A DNA stretch of 6,443 nt from Burkholderiales bacterium. Lineage in GTDB: Bacteria; Pseudomonadota; Gammaproteobacteria; Burkholderiales; Burkholderiaceae_C. The DNA lies in NCBI GenBank assembly GCA_025352345.1, contig JANXTP010000143.1:1-6443 (forward strand). The letters run 5' to 3'. Every line of letters starts with the position of its first letter. Position 1 is the stretch's first letter. Under the pieces are notes generated by a model that worked only from the letters and a program-made list of their open reading frames with translations, made no database searches and was not told where the DNA came from. Position numbers and translations under genes: made by a program. Of this stretch, positions 1-4,719 are shown piece after piece.

Positions 1-43
1 CGGCCGGCATCCCACAAACACCCAGGGTGCCGTCCGTAAAAAC

Positions 44-883
44 TCAGGTCGCCATCACCTCACCCATTCGGATCGCGCCTCCCGGTGCCCAGCCCGGGTT
101 GAACGACAACGCCCGGGGCGAAAACAGCATCACCACCGTCGAGCCCAGCAGAAAGCGGCCCATCTCCTGCCCGCGCGCCAAGCTGACCTCGCCTGGCGCA
201 TAAGCCCATTCGCGCACCTGCCCCGGTCGCGGCGGGTTGACGACGCCGTGCCAGGTGGTGGCCATGCTGCCAACGATGGTGGCGCCCACCAGCACCATCA
301 CGAATGGCCCGGTGTCGCCATCGAACACGCACACCACCCGCTCGTTGCGCACAAACAGCCCCGGCACACCGCGCGCCGTGGTCGGGTTGACCGAGAACAG
401 CTCGCCCGGCACGTGGATCATGCGGCGCAGCCGGCCAGCCGCAGGCATGTGGATGCGGTGGTAATCGCGCGGGCTCAGGTACAGCGTGGCGAAGTGCCCG
501 CCGTGGAATTCGCGGGCCAGGGCGGCGTCGCCACCCACCAGCGCGGTGGCGGTGTAGTGGTGCCCCTTGGCCTGCACAAGGCGCTCGCCATCCAGCGGCC
601 CGAACTGGCTGATCGCGCCATCGACAGGGCACAGCCAGCGTGCATCGGCCAGCGGGCGTGCACCGGGCTTCAGCGCGCGGGTGAAGAACGCGTTGAAGCT
701 CGCATAGCGCGCGATGTCGGGCTCGGCCGCTTCGGCCATGTTCACGCCATAGCGGCCGACGAACCAGCGGATCAAACGCGTCGTGAGCGCGCCGCCTTGA
801 GCACTGGCGATGCGGCCGGCGAGGCGCGTCATCGCCTGCTTCGGCAGCAGGTATTGCGGCAGTACCGCCAGTCGATCTGACAT
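44..883 (-). CDS. psd: Phosphatidylserine decarboxylase proenzyme
   Basis: Converts phosphatidylserine to phosphatidylethanolamine at the inner membrane, using a pyruvoyl group made by self-cleavage. Numbered from the TTG at 898 (284 aa), the protein has the PVDG motif with D93, the DYHRIHMP motif with H147 and H150, and the LLGST motif near the C-terminus with S253. Cleavage before S253 would give a large beta chain and a short alpha chain of about 32 residues. These match the Asp/His/Ser catalytic set of E. coli Psd in order and spacing. I chose the ATG at 883 (protein MSDRLAVLPQYLLPKQ..., 279 aa) because that is the usual N-terminus of proteobacterial Psd. The TTG at 898 would add five residues, and neither start has a clear ribosome binding site. 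It lies 32 nt after the S49 peptidase stop, so it is probably the distal gene of the operon. Family identity is very secure; the start is less so. Confidence 0.96.
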   Translation of the reverse strand: MSDRLAVLPQYLLPKQAMTRLAGRIASAQGGALTTRLIRWFVGRYGVNMAEAAEPDIARYASFNAFFTRALKPGARPLADARWLCPVDGAISQFGPLDGERLVQAKGHHYTATALVGGDAALAREFHGGHFATLYLSPRDYHRIHMPAAGRLRRMIHVPGELFSVNPTTARGVPGLFVRNERVVCVFDGDTGPFVMVLVGATIVGSMATTWHGVVNPPRPGQVREWAYAPGEVSLARGQEMGRFLLGSTVVMLFSPRALSFNPGWAPGGAIRMGEVMAT

Positions 884-915
884 CAAGGGAGACGACAAGA
901 GAAGGTCGCTGAAGC

Positions 916-1896
916 TCAGTGAATGCGGCCGATGTCGTTCAGCGCATGGATCGCACCGGCACCGATCGACGCCCCGAAGCGCTTGGCCAGCCGCTCGGCC
1001 ACGTTTTCTTTCGGGGTGTAGTCGATGATGTCTTCGGCGTGCACCACCTCGCGCGCCACGTAGTCGAGGTTGCCGAGGTGGTCGGCCAGACCGAGCTTGA
1101 TCGCTTCCTCGCCGTTCCAGAAAAGGCCCGAGAAGGTGTCGGGCGTTTCCTTCAGCCGACTGCCACGGCCTTCCTTCACCACCGCGATGAACTGCTGGTG
1201 GATCTGGTCCAGCGTGGCCTGCAGGTGAGCGCGCTGCGGGTCGGTCAGCGGCGAGAACGGGTCGCCGATGCCCTTGTTGGCACCGGCGGTCAGCAGCCGT
1301 CGCTCGATGCCGTACTTTTCCATCACGCCGGTGAAGCCGAAGCTGTCCATCAGCACGCCGATCGAGCCGACGACGCTGGCCTTGTCGGTGTAGATGTCGT
1401 CAGCCGCGGCGGCGATGTAGTAAGCCCCCGAGGCGCACATTTCGTCGACCACCGCGTACACCTTCTTGTGGTGCAGGGCCTTCAGGCGCTTGATTTCGTC
1501 ATAGACGATGCCGGCCTGCACCGGGCTGCCGCCGGGTGAGTTGATGCGCAGCACCACCGCCTGCGCGCCATCGTCCTCGAAAGCGTTCTTCAACGCCGAC
1601 ACCAGCAGCTCGGCGCTGGCTTCGGTGTCGGCTGCGATCTCTCCGCGCACTTCCACCAAGGCGGTGTGCGAGCCGGCCGGCGCGCTGGCATGCAGGCGGT
1701 CACTGAGGAAGGTCCAGGCCAGCCCGACAAACACTGTCAGCCAGAGCAGCCGGAAGAACACGCGCCAGCGGCGCTCGCTGCACCGATCCTGCAGGTACAG
1801 GCGCAACAGCTGTTCGGCAGCGTTGTCCCAGCCTCTGCGCGCGGGCGGACCCGCAGCCGGGGCGCGCGGGGCGGACAAATCGTCGTCGGAACTCAT
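916..1896 (-). CDS. sppA: S49-family signal peptide peptidase (SppA-type), membrane anchored
   Basis: Serine/lysine-dyad protease of peptidase family S49, expected to degrade leftover signal peptides or membrane protein fragments, with its active domain on the periplasmic side. The 326-aa protein has a Pro/Ala-rich cytoplasmic N-terminus (1-22), one hydrophobic segment at about 46-64 after a basic stretch, and a single S49 domain from about 78. Visible motifs are RINSPGGSP (117-125), CASGAYYIA with nucleophile S156, the VGSIGV stretch at 176-181, and TAGANKG with general base K208. The 52-residue Ser-Lys spacing equals that of Bacillus subtilis SppA. It is the short one-domain form, about half the length of the two-domain E. 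coli SppA. The ATG overlaps the Rieske stop as ATGA, which fixes the start and suggests translational coupling. Which membrane peptides it cuts cannot be read from sequence. A SohB-like role is an alternative. Confidence 0.93.
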   Translation of the reverse strand: MSSDDDLSAPRAPAAGPPARRGWDNAAEQLLRLYLQDRCSERRWRVFFRLLWLTVFVGLAWTFLSDRLHASAPAGSHTALVEVRGEIAADTEASAELLVSALKNAFEDDGAQAVVLRINSPGGSPVQAGIVYDEIKRLKALHHKKVYAVVDEMCASGAYYIAAAADDIYTDKASVVGSIGVLMDSFGFTGVMEKYGIERRLLTAGANKGIGDPFSPLTDPQRAHLQATLDQIHQQFIAVVKEGRGSRLKETPDTFSGLFWNGEEAIKLGLADHLGNLDYVAREVVHAEDIIDYTPKENVAERLAKRFGASIGAGAIHALNDIGRIH

Positions 1897-2330
1897 GGGG
1901 GGCTTTCATTGCGGATAACCGCGGCGTCGCCATCGCGAAGCTCGGGCACCGGCGCGGGTTTGATGTCCGGGGAAGGATACCAATACACCTGCGCATCACG
2001 TTCCTCGACGCGCAAGGCGGTGAGCCGCCCGCCGACGCAGGGGCCACCCACACAACGCCCGCTGAGCGGCTCGTAGGTGGCACCATGGATCGAGCAGATG
2101 ATCAACTCACGGTCGCCATCGAGAAACTTGCCTTCCTGCCAGTCCATCTCGGTGGGCACATGAGCGCAGCGGTTCAGGTAGGCGACCACCCGGCCTTCAA
2201 AGCGCATCACGAAGGCACTGGCCTTCTGGCGCCACTGCTGCACCTCGAACACGACGGCATCACCGCGTTCGACCAGCGCCTCGGACGCACACAAACGCAC
2301 GGGCACGGTGGACGTTTCGATCTCGGGCAT
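1893..2330 (-). CDS. Small stand-alone Rieske [2Fe-2S] protein
   Basis: A 145-aa soluble protein that is essentially one Rieske domain. Cluster ligands are visible as C55-x-H57 (RCAHVP) and C79-x-x-H82 (CSIHGATYEP), followed by the family's G-rich loop, GRCVGGPCVGGRL (91-103). There is no signal peptide, membrane helix or catalytic oxygenase domain, so it is not a bc1-complex Rieske subunit or a full ring-hydroxylating oxygenase. It resembles the ferredoxin or NirD-like stand-alone group. C93 and C98 are extra cysteines in the loop; there is no sign that they bind the cluster. The gene starts 18 nt after the HAD stop and its own stop overlaps the S49 start (ATGA), so it is firmly inside the operon. 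No partner reductase or oxygenase is in the window, so the electron acceptor and role are unknown. Family assignment is strong; function is open. Confidence 0.93.
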   Translation of the reverse strand: MPEIETSTVPVRLCASEALVERGDAVVFEVQQWRQKASAFVMRFEGRVVAYLNRCAHVPTEMDWQEGKFLDGDRELIICSIHGATYEPLSGRCVGGPCVGGRLTALRVEERDAQVYWYPSPDIKPAPVPELRDGDAAVIRNESPP

Positions 2331-2348
2331 GACGTTCGAGCGCGCAGG

Positions 2349-3011
2349 TCAGGCCGACTGCGCCAGCCAGGTGCCGAGCTCGGCCACCGAGTGCGCGATG
2401 TGCAAGGGCGTGAACGCGGCGAACGATGCCGGCTCGTGCGCGCCGTAGCTGACGCCGACGCTCGGCACACCAGCGTGCAGTGCCATCTGCAGGTCGTGGG
2501 TGGTGTCACCGATCATCAGCGTGCGCTCGGGGGCGATGCCGACTTCGGCCATCAGCTCCTGCAGCATCTGCGGGTGCGGCTTCGACCGGGTTTCATCGGC
2601 GGTGCGGGTGGCGTCGAACAGGCCTTTCAGCTGCTCCGTGTGCAACACCTCGTCCAGGCCGCGCCGGGTCTTGCCGGTGGCTATGCCCAGGCTGTGTTGG
2701 CGCTGCCGCAGCGCATGCAGCATCGGCAGCGCGCCGTCGAACAGGCTCAGGTCATGTTGCCGGGCTACGTAATGGTGCTTGTAGCGCGCGCTCAACTCCG
2801 GGTAGCGCTCGGGCGCCAGACCGGGTGCGGCGTGCTGCAAGGCTTCGGTCAAACCCATGCCGATCACATAACTCGCGTCCTGCACGCTGGGCACCGGCAG
2901 CGCCAGGTCGGCGCACGAGGCCTGGATGCAGCGGGCGATCATCGCGGTCGAGTCGTACAGGGTGCCGTCCCAGTCGAAGACGATCAGGTCGAAACGGCGC
3001 GGTCGGTTCAT
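2349..3011 (-). CDS. HAD-superfamily hydrolase, phosphoglycolate phosphatase-like
   Basis: A haloacid dehalogenase-type phosphatase of 220 aa, probably acting on a small phosphorylated metabolite in the cytoplasm. All four HAD motifs are present: motif I FDWDGTLYDS with nucleophile D13 and acid/base D15, motif II IATGKT with T112, motif III lysine K144 in SKPHPQML, and motif IV MIGDTTHDLQMA with D169 and D173. An alpha-helical cap lies between motifs I and II (about 20-90), as in the Gph/PGMB subgroup. The open frame extends 23 codons upstream, but I chose the ATG at 3011. It overlaps the rluC stop as ATGA, and the protein then begins just before motif I, as is normal. An rluC-HAD-S49 order is also known in Pseudomonas. 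Substrate is uncertain: phosphoglycolate is one candidate, but HAD specificity is poorly predicted by sequence. Confidence 0.93.
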   Translation of the reverse strand: MNRPRRFDLIVFDWDGTLYDSTAMIARCIQASCADLALPVPSVQDASYVIGMGLTEALQHAAPGLAPERYPELSARYKHHYVARQHDLSLFDGALPMLHALRQRQHSLGIATGKTRRGLDEVLHTEQLKGLFDATRTADETRSKPHPQMLQELMAEVGIAPERTLMIGDTTHDLQMALHAGVPSVGVSYGAHEPASFAAFTPLHIAHSVAELGTWLAQSA

Positions 3012-4072
3012 GGTGTCGATATCGTTTTCGTTGCAGCAGGCGTCGGCCGAGGCGTCAGCGACTGCAGCAAAGCCGCGCATTCCGGGGGCAGTGGCGCCTG
3101 CAATTCGATGACCTCGCCGCTGGCGGGGTGCTGAAACTGCAATCGCCGCGCATGCAAAAACATCCGGCCGAAGCGCACGCCAGGGATCGCCGCGCCACGG
3201 GCCAGCGCCCGGTTGGCGTCGAAGTCGCCGTACTTGTCGTCGCCGACGATGGCGTGGCCTTCGTGCAACAGGTGAACCCGGATCTGGTGGGTGCGACCGG
3301 TCTTGATCGTCACATCGAGCAGCGTGTGCGCGGTGTACGCCTGCACCACCTTCACCAGCGTGATCGAGCGACGTCCATCGGCGTTGTCCGCATCGACCGC
3401 ACAGACGCGGCGCTCACCATCGGCTGACAGGAACTTGTGCAACGCCACATCGATGACCTTCTTCGACACCGGCCAGGCACCCAGCACCAGCGCCGCGTAG
3501 GTCTTGCCGGTTTCACGCTGGCGAAACTGTTCTTGCAAGGCCAACAGCGCGGAGCGCTTCTTTGCGATCAGCAGCAGGCCGGAGGTTTCCTTGTCGAGCC
3601 GGTGCACCAGTTCCAGGAACCTGGCCTCGGGCCGCGCCCGGCGCAACTGCTCGATCACCCCGAAGCTGACCCCGCTGCCGCCGTGCACTGCCACGCCGGC
3701 TGGCTTGTCGACCGCGATCAGGTGCTCGTCTTCGAACACGATCGGGAACTCGCGCGCCGGAACCGGGGCGTCATCGCTGCGGTCGGCGGTGTGTTCCGAG
3801 GTGCGCACCGGGGGAACGCGCACCTCGTCTCCGAGCATCAAGCGGGTGTCGGCCGCCGCGCGGCCCTTGTTGACCCGCACCTCGCCCGAGCGAATCACCC
3901 GGTAAACGTGGGTCTTGGGCACGCCCTTGAGCAGCTTGATCAGGAAATTGTCGAGCCGCTGGCCTTCCGACCCCTCATCGACCCGCACGCGCGACACCGT
4001 CGGAGCCACCGACGCCGGGCCGGCAGAAGCCACCCCGCGCCCGTTTTTGGCCCCTATAATGATTTCATCCAC
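3008..4072 (-). CDS. rluC: 23S rRNA pseudouridine synthase RluC
   Basis: RluA/RluC-family synthase that isomerises uridines in 23S rRNA (positions 955, 2504 and 2580 in E. coli). From the chosen GTG at 4072 it is 354 aa. An S4 RNA-binding domain covers about 35-90 (QRLDNFLIKLLKGVPKTHVY, then VIRSGEVRVNKGR). The synthase domain follows, with the HRLDKETSGLLLIAKK motif whose aspartate (codon 3593-3595) is the catalytic residue. RTHQIRVHLLHEGHAIVGDDKYG and RMFLHARRLQFQHP lie near the end. The start is ambiguous. The reading frame is open to a TTG at 4279, but that lies deep in the divergent rne leader. GTG 4072 gives VDEIIIGAKNG..., resembling the start of related proteins as I recall them. GTG 4033 would give 341 aa and fits a promoter at about 4056-4085. 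Neither has a good ribosome binding site. It is the first gene of the minus-strand operon. Confidence 0.92.
   Translation of the reverse strand: MDEIIIGAKNGRGVASAGPASVAPTVSRVRVDEGSEGQRLDNFLIKLLKGVPKTHVYRVIRSGEVRVNKGRAAADTRLMLGDEVRVPPVRTSEHTADRSDDAPVPAREFPIVFEDEHLIAVDKPAGVAVHGGSGVSFGVIEQLRRARPEARFLELVHRLDKETSGLLLIAKKRSALLALQEQFRQRETGKTYAALVLGAWPVSKKVIDVALHKFLSADGERRVCAVDADNADGRRSITLVKVVQAYTAHTLLDVTIKTGRTHQIRVHLLHEGHAIVGDDKYGDFDANRALARGAAIPGVRFGRMFLHARRLQFQHPASGEVIELQAPLPPECAALLQSLTPRPTPAATKTISTP
4055..4060 (+). promoter_or_regulatory. Candidate -10 element for rne (TATAAT)
   Basis: A perfect sigma-70 -10 hexamer in GC-rich DNA, on the strand of rne and about 660 nt upstream of its ATG. Transcription would start near 4067. 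No convincing -35 hexamer is seen 16-19 nt upstream; that stretch is C-rich. Support therefore rests on the hexamer, its intergenic position and the structured DNA downstream. It overlaps the 5' end of rluC if GTG 4072 is the true start. Confidence 0.45.
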
Positions 4073-4085
4073 GTTTGCGCTGTAA
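4056..4085 (-). promoter_or_regulatory. Candidate promoter for the rluC operon
   Basis: On the minus strand, TTACAG (4085-4080) is followed 18 nt later by CATTAT (4061-4056), a plausible -35/-10 pair. Transcription would start near 4049. The -10 is the reverse complement of the rne TATAAT region, so both promoters would share the same bases. If this promoter is real, rluC translation would need to start at GTG 4033 with a leader of about 16 nt, or a second promoter must lie upstream. Confidence 0.3.
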
Positions 4086-4133
4086 GTGTTTGATTTGCTT
4101 GAGTTTACCCGCGCACCTCCAGCGCGCCGTGGC

Positions 4134-4155
4134 GGTCGGGACACGAGTTCCGACC
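4134..4155 (+). other. Leader stem-loop, 9-bp stem with ACGA tetraloop
   Basis: Bases 4134-4142 (GGTCGGGAC) pair with 4147-4155 (GTTCCGACC), including one G-U pair, around the tetraloop ACGA. It is the first strong hairpin after the proposed rne transcription start. Its GGTCGG and CCGACC arms recur in two later hairpins of the leader. Confidence 0.55.
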
Positions 4156-4169
4156 ATCCAGTGATGCAA

Positions 4170-4196
4170 CGCACTCCAAGTGCGACGGGCCCCGTC
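4170..4196 (+). other. Two abutting small leader hairpins
   Basis: CGCACT (4170-4175) pairs with AGTGCG (4179-4184) around CCA. GACGG (4184-4188) pairs with CCGTC (4192-4196) around GCC. They share base 4184, so they would either stack or compete. Both are short stems with three-base loops. Confidence 0.4.
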
Positions 4197-4252
4197 CCCG
4201 AGTGACCGGGCAGTCCAGATGGTTTGCGGCAGAGAAAACGAAGAACGAGCCG

Positions 4253-4269
4253 CCGAAGCGATGCTTCGG
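4253..4269 (+). other. Leader stem-loop flanked by A-rich segments
   Basis: CCGAAGC (4253-4259) pairs perfectly with GCTTCGG (4263-4269) around GAT. It sits between the A-rich stretches 4231-4249 and 4270-4285, unusual in this GC-rich leader. Exposed A/U-rich RNA next to a stem is the kind of site RNase E cuts. Confidence 0.5.
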
Positions 4270-4306
4270 AAGAAACCAAGGTTTTCAGGTTGCAGACCGT
4301 TGTACG

Positions 4307-4322
4307 CCGACCCTCGGGTCGG
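4307..4322 (+). other. Leader stem-loop CCGACC/GGTCGG
   Basis: CCGACC (4307-4312) pairs with GGTCGG (4317-4322) around CTCG, extendable by a G-U pair (4306/4323). Its arms are identical in sequence to the core arms of the hairpin next to the rne ribosome binding site at 4687-4704. Confidence 0.5.
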
Positions 4323-4423
4323 TCGCAATTGGGCTGTGGCCCGCGTCCAGTGACCCTGCGGATGTCGACGTCCTACAACCCTTCCTCGCGCAAGATGCGC
4401 CGTTCTGCGATGGCCCCGGTATC

Positions 4424-4443
4424 GGGCTGCGGATCGGCAGCCC
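4424..4443 (+). other. Leader stem-loop, 7-bp stem, with overlapping alternative
   Basis: GGGCTGC (4424-4430) pairs with GCAGCCC (4437-4443) around GGATCG. An alternative stem pairs GCCCTG (4440-4445) with CAGGGC (4454-4459). The two share bases 4440-4443 and are mutually exclusive. Confidence 0.45.
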
Positions 4444-4460
4444 TGCTGCAAGACAGGGCG

Positions 4461-4511
4461 GTGGGTGTGCGACCAGCCCCGCTGGCCCACGCGCTTGCGC
4501 CCCAAGGCGCA
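4461..4511 (+). other. Compound leader hairpins
   Basis: GTGGG (4461-4465) pairs with CCCAC (4486-4490), and inside it CCAGC (4473-4477) pairs with GCTGG (4481-4485), leaving a one-sided bulge at 4466-4472. Directly after, TGCGCC (4496-4501) pairs with GGCGCA (4506-4511) around the tetraloop CCAA. GCGCTTGCG (4491-4499) could instead pair over nine bases with CGCAAGCGC at 4554-4562. Confidence 0.45.
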
Positions 4512-4640
4512 CAGCCCGGCGGTCAGCCTCAGGCTCCGCAGTAAGCACTGGCACGCAAGCGCCAACGCTGCACCGACGGCCCTTGTGGTCGTTCGCAGTC
4601 CAGGGCGATTCCTGTCGGGCTCTCTGAGGTTTCTCGTGCA

Positions 4641-4683
4641 TCGATGAGTCGGCACCGGTATTCGGTGTCGGCATGTTGATCGA
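4641..4683 (+). other. Long leader stem-loop upstream of the rne start
   Basis: Bases 4648-4657 pair with 4663-4672 over ten base pairs (two of them G-U) around the loop GTATT. After an asymmetric internal loop, TCGAT (4641-4645) pairs with ATCGA (4679-4683), making a 15-bp composite hairpin. It ends three bases before the next hairpin and 36 bases before the rne ATG, so it can influence ribosome access. Confidence 0.55.
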
Positions 4684-4686
4684 AGC

Positions 4687-4704
4687 GCCGACCCCAAGGT
4701 CGGC
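4687..4704 (+). other. Stem-loop adjacent to the rne ribosome binding site
   Basis: GCCGACC (4687-4693) pairs perfectly with GGTCGGC (4698-4704) around the tetraloop CCAA, five bases before the AGGAG. It has no following U-tract, so it is not an intrinsic terminator. Its position suits translational control or mRNA protection. Confidence 0.6.
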
Positions 4705-4709
4705 AGCAC

Positions 4710-4714
4710 AGGAG
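4710..4714 (+). promoter_or_regulatory. Ribosome binding site of rne
   Basis: AGGAG sits five bases before the ATG at 4720, a standard Shine-Dalgarno sequence and spacing. It is the only clear ribosome binding site I found in the window and supports the chosen rne start over the in-frame ATG three codons later. Confidence 0.8.
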
Positions 4715-4719
4715 CACCC

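Larger units (their letters stand above)
4068..4719 (+). promoter_or_regulatory. Long structured 5' leader of the rne mRNA
   Basis: About 650 nt lie between the TATAAT box and the rne ATG. Translated frames here show no recognisable protein and read like chance frames of GC-rich DNA. On the plus strand the region instead carries a chain of perfect or near-perfect inverted repeats with loops of 3-8 nt, at 4134-4155, 4170-4184, 4253-4269, 4307-4322, 4424-4443, 4461-4490, 4496-4511, 4641-4683 and 4687-4704. None ends in a U-tract, so these are not ordinary terminators. In E. coli the 361-nt rne leader contains stem-loops by which RNase E destabilises its own mRNA. I infer a similar autoregulatory role. 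The rluC frame is also open backwards into this region to 4279, but that is probably not translated. Structures were found by eye; no folding energy was calculated. Confidence 0.6.

Noticed and set aside
1..43. Possible next gene start (ATG at 10 on the minus strand) or a terminator after psd
   Set aside because: Only three codons are visible, and the only inverted repeat (CACCC/GGGTG) has too small a loop to be a credible terminator.
3012..3080. 23-codon N-terminal extension of the HAD protein
   Set aside because: It overlaps the conserved end of rluC, while the ATG at 3011 forms an ATGA coupling with the rluC stop and places HAD motif I at the usual distance from the N-terminus.
2085..3134. 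Long plus-strand open frame (349 codons) across the Rieske and HAD genes
   Set aside because: It is antisense to two genes with full sets of family motifs and shows no recognisable domain itself.
3437..4093. Plus-strand open frame (218 codons) antisense to rluC
   Set aside because: It covers the conserved RluC catalytic and S4 regions in reverse and has no domain signal.
4202..4627. Plus-strand open frame of 141 codons within the rne leader, and overlapping frames on both strands
   Set aside because: No ribosome binding site or recognisable protein character, and it crosses several perfect hairpins. It is better explained as structured RNA, though a small leader peptide cannot be fully excluded.
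4687..4704. Strong hairpin considered as a Rho-independent terminator
   Set aside because: It is followed by AGCACAGGAG, not a U-tract, and lies just before the rne start.
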